From Bacillus sp. HSf4 (lineage in GTDB: Bacteria > Bacillota > Bacilli > Bacillales > Bacillaceae), in assembly GCF_029537375.1 (NCBI RefSeq), contig NZ_CP120679.1:3887501-3951500 (forward strand): DNA of 64,000 bases, read 5' to 3'. Positions 1 to 8,487 of this stretch are shown in pieces. The position numbers were made by a program, and so were the translations under genes. The notes below the pieces were generated by a model, which saw only the letters and a list, made by a program, of their open reading frames with translations, was not told the DNA's origin and ran no database searches. The stretch's first letter is position 1. Each line of letters begins with the position of its first letter.

Positions 1-61
1 GCTTTCTGAAGATGAGCTTGAAGAATTATTCACACTGAACGCTTCGGCGATTACGGGTTAA
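1..61 (+). CDS. C-terminal tail of a plus-strand gene, probably SNF2-type helicase (ywqA-like)
   Basis: Only the last 19 codons are present, in the frame ending with TAA at 59-61. The visible tail reads LSEDELEELFTL followed by a few small residues. SNF2-family helicases of Firmicutes often end in a similar Leu-Ser-(D/E)-(D/E)-Glu-Leu segment, and B. subtilis carries ywqA in this neighbourhood, next to ywqG. That family call is an inference from a very short stretch plus remembered synteny. A strong bidirectional hairpin terminator follows immediately. Confidence 0.45.
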   Translation, partial: LSEDELEELFTLNASAITG

Positions 62-64
62 CTT

Positions 65-101
65 AAAAAAACAGCTGTCTTGCGAAGACAGCTGTTTTTT
101 T
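65..101. terminator. Bidirectional rho-independent terminator between the helicase-like gene and ywqG
   Basis: Perfect stem ACAGCTGTCTT / AAGACAGCTGT with a three-base loop, flanked by A-run and T-run on both sides, so it can stop transcription from either converging gene. Confidence 0.85.
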
Positions 102-111
102 CCGCTTATTC

Positions 112-915
112 CTAACAACAATCCCAATGATACAATACGTTTGAAAAATCTTTTTTCTTCAGATCATCGGGCCGAATGAAAAAGTTGGCGATCCCTACAT
201 CTCCCCACATCGCGTCAATGTCATCATCCGAATCAATTTGCAATAGAAGCATCGTATGTTCCCCATTATCATAGATCCGCGGGTCTGTTTGTGTAAAACA
301 GGCATAGCCGCCGATTTTATGGGAGAAATCGCCGTGCATGTCATGATACTCTTCGAAAACCGCTTCCTCTTGATCTCCGAATTGTTCAAAAAATGACCAC
401 ACATCCAGTCCGGCGTATTGTTCAAATTGAAAATCAGCAGGAGAGACCAACTCAGACCGCTTTTCAGGTATAATTGAAGCCTCACATCCAATCGGAAATT
501 GCAGCTCGTCCTCAAGTTTGACAAATGAAAAGTCGGTGACAAGCTCGGCTTCATCGTCAATCAGATCCTCAAAATACTTAATGCAAAAACTCGTTTGTTC
601 ACACGGATTGTCAAAATTTAAACCGTAAACATCATCGCTGACAGAAATGAAAAAAAGCAGAATTCCTGAATCCGGGAAATGTTCGAGCTGAGGCATTTCG
701 GAAAAATTAATTTGTGCAAGCAATTTCATCGGTTTTCCCTGGCTGTCTACAGGATAGCGCTCAGATTTCGGAAAATAAGGATCACCTGCCAGTTTGCTGT
801 CATATCGGCCGGTTTTTGCTTTTTTCACTTTTAAATTCAAATAGTCACGTGCTGATTTTTCAAATTGTCCGCGGAATCCGGCCATTTTTTCAGGTAATGG
901 AAACGCTTTTTCCAT
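112..915 (-). CDS. ywqG: DUF1963 family protein YwqG
   Basis: The product is 267 residues, soluble and acidic, with no signal peptide. It matches the DUF1963 (YwqG) family in composition and in the conserved run near residues 50-85 ([23 protein letters not shown]) and the C-terminal [10 protein letters not shown] segment. The biochemical role of this family is not established. An ATG start at 915 is preceded by an AAGGAGGGCGAAAG-type ribosome binding site. It converges with the helicase-like gene and appears to be a single-gene unit. Confidence 0.8.
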   Translation of the reverse strand: MEKAFPLPEKMAGFRGQFEKSARDYLNLKVKKAKTGRYDSKLAGDPYFPKSERYPVDSQGKPMKLLAQINFSEMPQLEHFPDSGILLFFISVSDDVYGLNFDNPCEQTSFCIKYFEDLIDDEAELVTDFSFVKLEDELQFPIGCEASIIPEKRSELVSPADFQFEQYAGLDVWSFFEQFGDQEEAVFEEYHDMHGDFSHKIGGYACFTQTDPRIYDNGEHTMLLLQIDSDDDIDAMWGDVGIANFFIRPDDLKKKDFSNVLYHWDCC

Positions 916-1218
916 CTCTTTCGCCCTCCTTCTGATTGCCTATCCTTCTTCATGCGATCCTGCTGATTCAGGGCAAGATCTATTAAATAACTAGAAATAA
1001 TAGTTAAATAGTAACAAAGATCACCAGGGCAAACAATGAATAAAAAGCAACAAAAAATATTGGCTCACAGGTATATTTGTCTAATGTTTTCACATAAATA
1101 AAGGCTGCCGACATTGTCGACAGCCTGCGGATCAAATGAATCCGCTGCTTAACCGCACTCCCTCATCGTTACGCTGCCGTTTTGACAAGGCATCACGCCG
1201 ATTAAAGGGATATGCGAA
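916..1218. other. Intergenic region between ywqG and ywpJ
   Basis: About 300 bases of AT-rich sequence. The only structure I see is the hairpin at 1103-1125 described separately. No credible small ORF with a ribosome binding site was noticed on either strand. Confidence 0.5.
1103..1125 (-). terminator. Probable terminator of the glcR-ywpJ operon
   Basis: Hairpin GGCTG-C-CGAC / GTCG-A-CAGCC with one mismatch. Read on the minus strand it is followed by a T-rich stretch (TTTATTTATG). It lies about 95 bases beyond the ywpJ stop codon. The T-run is imperfect, so efficiency is uncertain. Confidence 0.55.
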
Positions 1219-2094
1219 TTAAACCGATTTTACTTGTTCAATCAGCTGATGGATCACCCAAGCCACGCCATTTTCATCGTTTGTCGGCGCCACTTCATCC
1301 GCCATCTCTTTAATATCCTCACGGGCATTTCCCATGGCAAAGCTTTTTCCCGCTATTTTCAGCATGGAATAATCATTGAGGCTGTCACCGACGGCTGCTG
1401 TTTCGCAAAGAGGAATGCCGAGTTTTTGAGAAAGCTTTTCCAAAGCGAGTCCTTTTGATGCCTGAAGGTGTTCCAGCTCAAAGTTGTGCTCTGCCGAAGT
1501 GACAAGTGTGAGGTCTTTTTCACCTTCAAATCGCTGCCAGCCTTTCTTAAGCTTTTCTTGATCAAACGAAAAGCCCAAGATGTTGTATACATTCACATTC
1601 CGGTCAGGCTGAAAAAGCTCGCGATAGGAGCCGATATAGGCATATCCATGCTGGCTGAGCTGCTGTTCGGCGGCCAGCTGCAGCCTGGATAAGTCGGCTT
1701 CGGGATTTGCACTTTTTAAGCGGTCCAATTCGATCTCAAGGAGCTCTTTTCCATTTTGCGGTGTAAAGATCGCATCATCGCTGAATACCTCATAATAGTA
1801 ATTCTTTTCTTCAAGCCACTGAAGAATTCCTTCCGCCTTGTTCCGATCAATCGGAACGGCATGGTACAGGCGGCCTTCTGGATCGTGAATCACCGCACCG
1901 TTTGCGCTGATGATCCATGTCTTCAAGCCGGTCGGATTAAAAATCGCCTCTACATCAAATGAAGCCCTTCCTGTGGCAATCACCACTTCAATCCCATGCT
2001 CCCTGGCTTTTATTATCGCATCTATGCTTTCTTCGGCGACTTTGCTTCCACTATTTAAAAGCGTTCCATCCAAATCCAACGCAATCATTCTCAT
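1219..2094 (-). CDS. ywpJ: Cof-type HAD phosphatase YwpJ (PhoC)
   Basis: HAD-superfamily hydrolase of the Cof/type-IIB subclass, 291 residues. Motif I, DLDGTLLN, lies at residues 7-14. Motif II, ATGR, is near residue 40. A motif III lysine and motif IV GDSLNDYSML are near residues 235-250. These residues fit sugar-phosphate or flavin-phosphate hydrolysis. It overlaps the upstream regulator glcR by four bases (ATGA), so the two are translationally coupled. In B. subtilis the pair is known as the glcR-phoC operon, linked to glucose-6-phosphate metabolism. The exact substrate here is inferred. Confidence 0.85.
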   Translation of the reverse strand: MRMIALDLDGTLLNSGSKVAEESIDAIIKAREHGIEVVIATGRASFDVEAIFNPTGLKTWIISANGAVIHDPEGRLYHAVPIDRNKAEGILQWLEEKNYYYEVFSDDAIFTPQNGKELLEIELDRLKSANPEADLSRLQLAAEQQLSQHGYAYIGSYRELFQPDRNVNVYNILGFSFDQEKLKKGWQRFEGEKDLTLVTSAEHNFELEHLQASKGLALEKLSQKLGIPLCETAAVGDSLNDYSMLKIAGKSFAMGNAREDIKEMADEVAPTNDENGVAWVIHQLIEQVKSV

Positions 2095-2882
2095 CTCGTA
2101 AACTCCCCCTCTTCATTTCCTTCATGCCCCGCTACGACGAGCTCCACTCCATTCTCATCGAGCAGCTTCTGAAAAGCTTCCCCCGGCAGCCGGTCTGTGA
2201 TCAAGAGATCGATATCGCTTAACTCAGCATATCGATAAAAATCCGATTTTCCGATTTTCAAATGGTCGGCGAGCGCAATCACTTGTTTCGCCTGGGAAAT
2301 GATTTTTCGTTTGACCATCCCATCCTCTTCATGGGCGATCGTAAGCCCGTGCTCAGAAATCCCCACAACTCCGATGAACGCTTTATCAACATGATAGCAC
2401 GACAACTTTTCAATCACGGAAGCGCCGTATAAAAACCGGTGCTCTTTTTGCAGTTTTCCGCCAAGCAGGTGGATACAGGCCCCCGGTTTTGCAGAAAGAA
2501 CCTCCGCCTGATTAATCGAGTTGGTAATGATTGTGCAATTGAGATCAGGCAAATGCTCGGCACATGCTTGAACGGTGGTGGATGCGTCAAAGATGATGCG
2601 GTCGCCTTCCCTGATCAGTGAAGCGGCCGCTTTGCCGATCAAGCTTTTTTCTTCAGACACGATATTCAGCCGTCCTGAGTAATCTTTGATTTCATCATGA
2701 ATTGTCGGAAGAATCGCTCCGCCTCTTGTTCTGATAATCGCTCCCTGTTCATTCAGCTTGACGAGATCGCGCCTTGCAGTATCCCTTGAAACCTGAAATA
2801 ATGAACAAATCTGGTCAACGGAAATCCGTTTATGTTCCTTTAAATAGTCAATGATAGAAATAAGCCTTTCCTCTTGATACAC
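2091..2882 (-). CDS. glcR: DeoR-family transcriptional repressor GlcR
   Basis: 263-residue DeoR-family repressor. An N-terminal DeoR helix-turn-helix (residues 1-57, with RISVDQICSLFQVSRDTARRDL) is followed by a sugar-phosphate isomerase-like effector domain carrying the typical FDASTT and NS-N segments. A GTG start at 2882 is set by GAAGGA eight bases upstream. B. subtilis GlcR controls its own operon and responds to phosphosugar state. The promoter upstream carries four phased TAAGTG-type repeats that could be its operator. ywpJ follows with a four-base overlap. Confidence 0.85.
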   Translation of the reverse strand: MYQEERLISIIDYLKEHKRISVDQICSLFQVSRDTARRDLVKLNEQGAIIRTRGGAILPTIHDEIKDYSGRLNIVSEEKSLIGKAAASLIREGDRIIFDASTTVQACAEHLPDLNCTIITNSINQAEVLSAKPGACIHLLGGKLQKEHRFLYGASVIEKLSCYHVDKAFIGVVGISEHGLTIAHEEDGMVKRKIISQAKQVIALADHLKIGKSDFYRYAELSDIDLLITDRLPGEAFQKLLDENGVELVVAGHEGNEEGEFTR

Positions 2883-2897
2883 TGAATCATTCCTTCT

Positions 2898-2965
2898 TAA
2901 GTGAATTTCATCATTTATAAGTGATTATAAGTTTATACAGCTAATAAATCAAGAATAAATAAGTG
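2898..2965 (-). promoter_or_regulatory. glcR promoter with phased TAAGTG repeats
   Basis: On the minus strand, -35 TTGATT (2947-2952), a 17-base spacer and -10 TATAAT (2924-2929) form a good sigma-A promoter. TAAGTG (plus-strand reading) occurs at 2898, 2918 and 2960, with TAAGTT at 2928. The offsets of 20, 10 and 32 bases are near whole helical turns. DeoR-type repressors commonly use repeated half-sites, so these are candidate GlcR sites (inference). Confidence 0.6.
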
Positions 2966-2974
2966 TTTTTAAGC

Positions 2975-3020
2975 AAAAAAAAGCCTGAGGGCCGGATTTT
3001 TTCCAGCGTCACTCAGGCTT
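2975..3020 (-). terminator. Terminator of the sorbitol operon
   Basis: Stem AAGCCTGAG / CTCAGGCTT (2981-2989 with 3012-3020). On the minus strand it is followed by eight T residues. It starts just after the stop codon of the aldolase-like gene. Confidence 0.85.
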
Positions 3021-3025
3021 TCATA

Positions 3026-3691
3026 CTAAAGTGAAAATGTTCCATATTGAGACTGCCACACGTCGCGAAATCCTTCAAGATCACGTTTGACAGCCGGCAG
3101 ACCAGGCATATTCGCCAAAAGCTCCGGACTGATCGTCGCCTCATGGCTCCCCGCCTCCATGGCGGCAATGATCTGGCCGTTATGTTTAAAACTTGCCGCA
3201 AGCACTTTGCAGTTCAATCGGTAAGTATGAAATACTTCGGCAATCGTTTTGACAACACCTGCCCCGTCGCCGCATTCTTGATCAATCCGATTGACATATG
3301 GCGCGACATATCCGGCTCCGGCTTTTGCTGCAAGAACCGCCTGTAAAGGGGTATAAACCGTTGTCCCTGTTGTTTTGATGTTGTCTGCTGTAAGCTTCTG
3401 AATGGCATGCAGACCTTCATTCGTTACCGGAATTTTAATCCACACGTTACCGTCCAGCCAGTCATGCACATATTTCGCCTGCTCTATTATGCCTGCACAA
3501 TCCTCGGCAATGATTTGCACATGAAGGGGCAGGCGGCTTGGAAGAAGCCGGCGAATCTCTTGAATATGCTGTTTAAAAGGGCGTTTTTCTTTCGCAATTA
3601 AAGCAGGATTCGTCGTCACTCCATCAATGGGAAAGGAACCCAGCAAATGTTCAATCTTTGCTATATCGGCTGTATCAACCAGCATTTTCAT
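3026..3691 (-). CDS. Transaldolase-like protein, fructose-6-phosphate aldolase (FSA/TalC) type
   Basis: 221 residues, the usual length of the short FSA/TalC-type transaldolase family (about 215-220), not the long Tal form. It starts MLVDTADIAKI and contains DGVTTNPALI (residues 24-33) and the Schiff-base lysine in VWIKIPVT (around residue 85). It is the last gene of the sorbitol operon, where fructose-6-phosphate is the product of sorbitol-6-phosphate oxidation. A role in fructose-6-phosphate cleavage or transaldolase shunting is therefore plausible. FSA and transaldolase activity cannot be told apart here by eye. Confidence 0.75.
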   Translation of the reverse strand: MKMLVDTADIAKIEHLLGSFPIDGVTTNPALIAKEKRPFKQHIQEIRRLLPSRLPLHVQIIAEDCAGIIEQAKYVHDWLDGNVWIKIPVTNEGLHAIQKLTADNIKTTGTTVYTPLQAVLAAKAGAGYVAPYVNRIDQECGDGAGVVKTIAEVFHTYRLNCKVLAASFKHNGQIIAAMEAGSHEATISPELLANMPGLPAVKRDLEGFRDVWQSQYGTFSL

Positions 3692-3710
3692 TCCTGATCA
3701 CTCCCTCCGC

Positions 3711-4496
3711 TTAATGCATGACCTGTCCCCCGGTGACATTGATTGATTGGCCCGTCATGTAGGACGCCTGGTCGGATGCATAAAATAAAACGGCATTGGC
3801 GATATCATCGTACGTGCAGCCCCGCTTCAGCGGAACTTTTTCCGTATATACGCGCTCGACTTCGCTTTCCGGGATGCCCAGCTTCTTCGCATACTGCGGA
3901 ATTAAGCTTTGAAACATCGGAGATTTCAACAGGTTCCCCGGCATAATGCTGTTGACGCGGATATTGTGCTCTGCCAGATCAAGTGCGAGGCTTTGGGTGA
4001 GCCCGACCCCGCCAAACTTTGAAGCCGAATAAGCCGTATTATGTTTGCTGCCGACTTTTCCGGATTTTGAATTGATTTGAATGATCGACCCGCTTCCTTG
4101 TTTAATCATGACATTTGCCGTTTCTTTCGCGCAGAGAAAGTATCCCGTAAGGTTGACCTCAAGCGTCTTCTCCCAATCCTTCAGCTGAAAGTCTGTGATT
4201 TTATTGCTTTTTGCGACCCCGGCGCTGTACACCATGACATCGATCGTCTTGAATTCCGCAGCCGTTTTTTCAACCATCTGTCTGACATCGGCTTCATTGG
4301 TAAAATCGGCTTGGACCGCCAATGATTTGACGCCATATTTTTCAGCCGCTTCTTCAGCGGTCTTTTTCGCGTTTTCACCGTTGATATCTGCAACCGCAAC
4401 ATCATAACCGGCTTCGGCCATGCGGTAGGAAAGGGCTTCGCCAAGGCTCTGCCCTCCGCCGCAAATCAATGCAGTTTTTCGTTCATTTATTTTCAT
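3711..4496 (-). CDS. gutD: Sorbitol-6-phosphate 2-dehydrogenase (SDR)
   Basis: Classical short-chain dehydrogenase, 261 residues. It has a glycine-rich NAD motif near the N terminus (CGGGQSLGEAL), NNAG-equivalent YSAGVAK, the catalytic S-Y-K set (INSKSGK, YSASKFG) and a C-terminal MTGQSINVTGGQVMH. It resembles SrlD/GutD enzymes that oxidise D-sorbitol-6-phosphate to fructose-6-phosphate. I chose the ATG at 4496 (MKINERKTAL) because AGGAGC lies nine bases upstream. A longer reading would overlap the IIA gene. It sits between the PTS genes and the aldolase-like gene. Confidence 0.85.
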   Translation of the reverse strand: MKINERKTALICGGGQSLGEALSYRMAEAGYDVAVADINGENAKKTAEEAAEKYGVKSLAVQADFTNEADVRQMVEKTAAEFKTIDVMVYSAGVAKSNKITDFQLKDWEKTLEVNLTGYFLCAKETANVMIKQGSGSIIQINSKSGKVGSKHNTAYSASKFGGVGLTQSLALDLAEHNIRVNSIMPGNLLKSPMFQSLIPQYAKKLGIPESEVERVYTEKVPLKRGCTYDDIANAVLFYASDQASYMTGQSINVTGGQVMH

Positions 4497-4510
4497 ATCG
4501 CATGCGCTCC

Positions 4511-4879
4511 TTATGACCATCTTTGAATTTGAATGGTGTCTCCGACCAATACTTCAGGTAATGGTTTTTCTTCAAGATACAGTGTCCCGGGCAATTCAGC
4601 AGCGTGGGATCCGTCAAACTTCAGCGTGATATGGCCGAGGCTGGCCAGATTTTGGGCAACGGCTCCTCCAACGGCTGTCACTTTGTAAGACTTTCCGCCC
4701 AGCAAAAGTTCATCGCCTTCTTTAAAGTCACTTTCCACAGGATTGATATCTATAGATAAACAGTAGTCTACCAATTCTTCCGGCGCTCCTTCGCCGAACA
4801 GGATGAGCATGTTCTCATCTGCAAAAGCGGATGAGAGGACTCCGATCTTGTTTACCGTCGTTTTATAGAGCATTACCAT
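4511..4879 (-). CDS. srlB: PTS glucitol/sorbitol-specific EIIA
   Basis: 122 residues, the normal length of the EIIA-Gut family, which forms its own PTS fold. The phosphorylated histidine would be expected near GHITLKFDG (around residue 87). The small beta-rich sequence ends TIQIQRW. It passes phosphate from HPr to the EIIB domain of the next gene upstream. GGAGGGG lies six bases before ATG. It is separated from srlE by 22 bases, so it belongs to the same transcript. Confidence 0.85.
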   Translation of the reverse strand: MVMLYKTTVNKIGVLSSAFADENMLILFGEGAPEELVDYCLSIDINPVESDFKEGDELLLGGKSYKVTAVGGAVAQNLASLGHITLKFDGSHAAELPGTLYLEEKPLPEVLVGDTIQIQRWS

Positions 4880-4901
4880 CTATTTCCCCTCCATAAAAAA
4901 T

Positions 4902-5909
4902 CTAGCTGTCATATAGTCCAAAGCTTGCCAGCCAGGCAATGAAAACGGTCGGCGCCCCCGTCAAAAAACGCGAATAAAGGACGGATGGCACTCCGACTTC
5001 AACCGTTTCGACTTCCGCTTCCGCAAGTCCGAGACCGACGGGAACAAAGTCGGCGGCAGCTTGTGAATTGATCGCGAACAAGGCCGGCAGCGCCAAATTC
5101 GGCGGAATATTACCTTTGCCAATCTCCACCCCGATCAATGAACCGACAACCTGGGCGATCACCGCCCCAGGTCCGAGAAACGGGGAAAGCAGCGGAAATG
5201 AGCAGACGAGCGAGATTAATAGCAAGCCCGGCAAAGAGCCTGCAAAAGGAGACAGAAATTTGGCAAAAATATCGCCGATTCCCGACTCTTTAATGACGCC
5301 GATCAACAAGGCGACAAATGCCATGAAAGGCAGAATCGTTTTGATAACGGTTTCAATTGCATCCCGGCCAGCCTGATAAAAGACGCTGACAACAGATCCC
5401 ATCGCCATCCCGATTCTTGCCATCAGTCCTTTAGGCGCCTGCTGTTCACTAATTTTTTTCTCTGTGCTATAATGGTTTTGTTTATTTTCAATATGATTTT
5501 CTTTTAGAATATTGGACTGTTTCGGCTCCTCTTCAGCCTCATGCAGTTTAATATTCTCTTTTTTTACGCCTGAAACATAGATATCTTCCGTAATATGTGC
5601 GGCGAGCGGCCCGCTTTTCCCGGTTGCCATGAGGTTGATTGTCGGGATTCGTTTTTGCGGATAAAGACCGCAGCGAAGCGTGCCTCCGCAGTCAATGATC
5701 ACTGCGGCCATCTCTTTTTCGGGAACCGTCGTCTTAAAGCCGTCGACAAGCTCACAGCCTGTCAGCTCCGCCAAACGGTCGGCGATCTCCGGTTTGTTTC
5801 CTCCCGTGATATAAACGATTTTATTTTTCTCTCCATCAGGGGTGATCACAAGCGGTCCGCCAAATCCTCCCTGTCCTCTTGAAACGACAACTGAACGATA
5901 GGAACTCAT
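4902..5909 (-). CDS. srlE: PTS glucitol/sorbitol-specific EIIBC (SrlE)
   Basis: 335 residues. The N-terminal EIIB domain (about 1-130) carries a candidate phosphorylated cysteine, probably [12 protein letters not shown] polar Glu/Lys/Asn/Gln-rich linker spans about residues 125-160. A membrane EIIC2-type half with several hydrophobic helices follows, including [20 protein letters not shown] and [11 protein letters not shown]. It pairs with SrlA, which supplies the other membrane half, to import and phosphorylate sorbitol. The linker is long and low in complexity. It lies 14 bases downstream of srlA. Confidence 0.85.
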   Translation of the reverse strand: MSSYRSVVVSRGQGGFGGPLVITPDGEKNKIVYITGGNKPEIADRLAELTGCELVDGFKTTVPEKEMAAVIIDCGGTLRCGLYPQKRIPTINLMATGKSGPLAAHITEDIYVSGVKKENIKLHEAEEEPKQSNILKENHIENKQNHYSTEKKISEQQAPKGLMARIGMAMGSVVSVFYQAGRDAIETVIKTILPFMAFVALLIGVIKESGIGDIFAKFLSPFAGSLPGLLLISLVCSFPLLSPFLGPGAVIAQVVGSLIGVEIGKGNIPPNLALPALFAINSQAAADFVPVGLGLAEAEVETVEVGVPSVLYSRFLTGAPTVFIAWLASFGLYDS

Positions 5910-5923
5910 GTTTCACGCCCTCC

Positions 5924-6472
5924 TTATTTAAGATCCACCGAGTTTTTCAATTGAATGCCCTGCTGTTTAGCCGCATAGTTTGTTGTGAAATCGGTCACCC
6001 AGCCTCGCAAAAAGTTTGTGAAAATTCCGACTAAAAAGTAGCGCAAAGCCAGCTCTGTCGTGTCATGCCCCAATGTCGTGATGCCGGCGGCGATCCCGAG
6101 AAAGACGAAAAGCTCGCCGGGATTCACATGGGGAAAGAGTCCGTTATGAGTATGACAAGAATAGGAAGCGGCCGCATAATAGCTCGGTTTATATTTTTCA
6201 GGCAAAAATCTTCCAAGCGACAGCGTCATCGGATTGGCAAGCATAAACGTACCGATGACAGGCAAAACCAGATACCTTGTCAAAGGGTTTTTTCCCGACT
6301 TTCTCGCAAGCGTTTCAACGCGCTGTTCTCCTATCAGACGTATGAGTGCGTTCATGGCGACAAGCAGCATGATCAGTAAAGGAACGATGTCTGTAAGCAT
6401 GCTGACAAAAACTTCTCCGCCGTGTCTGAACAAATCCATAAACTTCTCTGCAAGCCATGTTACGTTTTTCAT
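5924..6472 (-). CDS. srlA: PTS glucitol/sorbitol-specific EIIC (SrlA)
   Basis: 182 residues with about four hydrophobic segments. It has the family hallmark around residues 70-115 ([18 protein letters not shown], then [27 protein letters not shown]). These match the EIIC-Gut membrane subunit. It overlaps gutM by four bases and precedes srlE in the same operon. Together with srlE and srlB it forms the complete transporter. Confidence 0.88.
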   Translation of the reverse strand: MKNVTWLAEKFMDLFRHGGEVFVSMLTDIVPLLIMLLVAMNALIRLIGEQRVETLARKSGKNPLTRYLVLPVIGTFMLANPMTLSLGRFLPEKYKPSYYAAASYSCHTHNGLFPHVNPGELFVFLGIAAGITTLGHDTTELALRYFLVGIFTNFLRGWVTDFTTNYAAKQQGIQLKNSVDLK

Positions 6473-6912
6473 GTTTCACCTCTTTTTTTTGTATAAAGAT
6501 TCATCAGTTTTTGAAGCGGCGTTTTCTTCGGCGGGATATCACCCCCTTTCGTGACGATGTCAAATGTTCTTAAGGCATCTTCGATCGCCATCTTGGTCAG
6601 ACGGTCGTGCGGGGCAAGCTCCTCAGGACCGATTTTCAGCAAGTATTTTCCCTCAAAGCCCGGTAATGGCCTGACCCTTGAAAAAACCGTCACTCCCTGC
6701 ATTTTGGAGGCCTTAAGAATTTTGTTCCGTTTATCAATGACAAACAAAACGACCGTGCCGGCTCGGAATAAACCGGTCCGCTTGCCGACCGCTACCCTTC
6801 CCAAACGTCTGTATTCCGCAAATGTTCGATTGAAATGCCTGATCTGCCAAAAACCAAAAATGCTTTGGAGAAGCCAGGCCAGCCCGAGGGCGATGATAAA
6901 ATAAATGATCAT
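6469..6912 (-). CDS. gutM: Glucitol operon activator GutM
   Basis: 147 residues. One N-terminal membrane segment ([20 protein letters not shown]) is followed by a cytosolic domain with the GutM-family run [25 protein letters not shown]. GutM is an accessory activator of glucitol operons in enteric bacteria; how it acts in Bacillus is not known to me. It overlaps both neighbours by four bases (regulator upstream, srlA downstream), consistent with tight co-translation. Confidence 0.85.
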   Translation of the reverse strand: MIIYFIIALGLAWLLQSIFGFWQIRHFNRTFAEYRRLGRVAVGKRTGLFRAGTVVLFVIDKRNKILKASKMQGVTVFSRVRPLPGFEGKYLLKIGPEELAPHDRLTKMAIEDALRTFDIVTKGGDIPPKKTPLQKLMNLYTKKRGET

Positions 6913-7871
6913 GTTTGATTTTTCACCTCCTCGGCGATTTCCCTCGCTGTTTCGGCAGTTGTCACCAAAATATTGATGTATCGGCCCTTAGCTGCACCTA
7001 TAATGGAAGGGACCTTTTCATGGGACTCGGCGAGACCGATCGAATACTCCAGACTTTTGAGCCGATTGATGTCGATCGCGATCGTTCTATCATTAATCTC
7101 CGTCTCTACCAATCTTCCTTGACGGTCAAAAAAACGGGAGCATATATCCCCGACTGCCTGTTTTTCTTCCAAGCGCTCCATATCCTGATCACCGTAAAAT
7201 CCGGTCCAGATCATATTGGATGAGCTGAGCGGGGCTCCGATTCCCACAGCAGCAACGGTAAGGTCGTTCCATAAACCTTCGATTTTTTTGAAATAGTGGG
7301 ATTTCACGATTTCATCCTTCGTTTCCTTTTTTTCAACGACGGCCGCCGCATCAATAAAATAGGGAGTGCCGCCAAAATCGCTGGCGATGGAGTAGACGAT
7401 GCTGTTCACATGATATTTCGTGTCCATTGCGCCCGGACCGCCGACAAGCGGAACAAAAGAAGCGCTCCGCTTTTTCACGCCGTGGAATTCGCCGATCATT
7501 CCCGCCATCGTCGTTCCCCATGCGAAGCCGACGGTATCCCCGTCTTTAACGATGCGTTTTAACATATCGGCCCCTGCTTTGCCGACGGCTTTCTTCTTTT
7601 CTTCCTCTGTTTGGCCGGGACTCGTCTCGCAAATGTATACTTCTTTGAGACCCAGCAGCTGTTCGAGCTCGCGTTCCAAATCATAGTGCGCACCGATGTG
7701 GTCATCAATGGTAATTTTGACGATCCCCTCGTCCCGCGCTTTTTTCAGCATGCGTCCGACAGTTGTCCTGTATATCCCTGTCGCTTTTGCGATCTGGCTT
7801 TGTGTCATATCTTCTTCGTAGTACATCTTGCAGATTTTGATTAACAGACGCTTATCTTCCTTCATCTCCAC
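6909..7871 (-). CDS. SorC/DeoR-type sugar-responsive transcriptional regulator
   Basis: 320 residues. An N-terminal helix-turn-helix (about 8-55, with MTQSQIAKATGIYRTTVGRML) is followed by a SorC-type effector-binding domain (about 60-318) containing VGFAWGTTMAGM and AVGIGAP. It is the first gene of the sorbitol operon and so probably autoregulates it in response to a sugar phosphate. The GTG start at 7871 is favoured because AAGGGTGATC lies at proper spacing. The in-frame ATG at 7865 has its nearest purine run too close. Confidence 0.85.
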   Translation of the reverse strand: MEMKEDKRLLIKICKMYYEEDMTQSQIAKATGIYRTTVGRMLKKARDEGIVKITIDDHIGAHYDLERELEQLLGLKEVYICETSPGQTEEEKKKAVGKAGADMLKRIVKDGDTVGFAWGTTMAGMIGEFHGVKKRSASFVPLVGGPGAMDTKYHVNSIVYSIASDFGGTPYFIDAAAVVEKKETKDEIVKSHYFKKIEGLWNDLTVAAVGIGAPLSSSNMIWTGFYGDQDMERLEEKQAVGDICSRFFDRQGRLVETEINDRTIAIDINRLKSLEYSIGLAESHEKVPSIIGAAKGRYINILVTTAETAREIAEEVKNQT

Positions 7872-7888
7872 CTGAGATCACCCTTCAC

Positions 7889-7906
7889 TTTGCACATTTG
7901 AGCAAA
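7889..7906. promoter_or_regulatory. Candidate SorC-type operator
   Basis: Inverted repeat TTTGC-N8-GCAAA (TTTGCACATTTGAGCAAA), just downstream of the sorbitol operon promoter and 18 bases upstream of the regulator start. The half-sites resemble the TG-N2-CA-type boxes used by SorC-family proteins. Direct CAAATG repeats lie next to it. Binding is inferred. Confidence 0.5.
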
Positions 7907-7935
7907 CATTGATCATTTGTTGTGTATTCGCTTTC

Positions 7936-7964
7936 ATTATACAGATGTGGTTTTTCCCCGTCAA
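7936..7964 (-). promoter_or_regulatory. Sigma-A promoter of the sorbitol operon
   Basis: On the minus strand, -35 TTGACG (7959-7964), a 17-base spacer and a perfect -10 TATAAT (7936-7941). It points into the SorC-type regulator gene, with the inverted repeat at 7889-7906 downstream. Confidence 0.8.
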
Positions 7965-7993
7965 TTTAAATTTGTCTTTTTTATGTCTAAAAT

Positions 7994-8019
7994 AAAAAAG
8001 CCGGTCGTGTAAGACCGGC
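7994..8019 (-). terminator. Terminator after ssbB
   Basis: Stem GCCGGTC / GACCGGC with a six-base loop. On the minus strand a run of six T follows. It separates ssbB from the sorbitol operon promoter. Confidence 0.85.
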
Positions 8020-8089
8020 CATAAGAGGGGTAAAACGGGGAGGTTGATTGATTTTTTATAAAAAGGGGTAAAAGGGGGGCTTTGCTTTC

Positions 8090-8431
8090 CTAGGCATCGG
8101 CTGGTTCACGGGCCTTTCCGCCTATAAATCGTACTGAACGGGCAACGACTTCGGTTTTAAAGAACCGGTTTCCTTCTGAATCAATCCCATTTCGGGTCTG
8201 AATTCTTCCAGCCAGCCCGATGATCGAGCCTTTTCTGCAATATGCAGCCGTGTTCTCAGCCGTTTTGCGCCACAGTGTGCAATTGATAAAGTCCGTCTCC
8301 ATTTCGCCGGCTGCATTTCTGAAATACCGGCCGACAGCCAAGGTAATGTTCGCCACCGGGACGCCGTCCGGTGTGTACCGAAGCTCCGGGTCCTTCGTCA
8401 AACGCCCGACCAGCATGATCTGATTAAACAT
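8090..8431 (-). CDS. ssbB: Single-stranded DNA-binding protein SsbB
   Basis: A single OB-fold SSB domain of 113 residues, without the acidic C-terminal tail found in the replicative SsbA. It begins [20 protein letters not shown]. In B. subtilis SsbB (YwpH) is the competence-induced SSB that protects incoming single-stranded DNA. I placed the start at 8431 because GGGAGGG lies six bases upstream and this gives the length of the B. subtilis protein. An in-frame extension upstream runs through the promoter region and is not credible. A ComK-like box lies upstream. Confidence 0.92.
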   Translation of the reverse strand: MFNQIMLVGRLTKDPELRYTPDGVPVANITLAVGRYFRNAAGEMETDFINCTLWRKTAENTAAYCRKGSIIGLAGRIQTRNGIDSEGNRFFKTEVVARSVRFIGGKAREPADA

Positions 8432-8487
8432 TTTGTCCCTCCCTTCGTACTCGGTTGCCCCCAGTTTATACGAGAAAAGCATATAAG

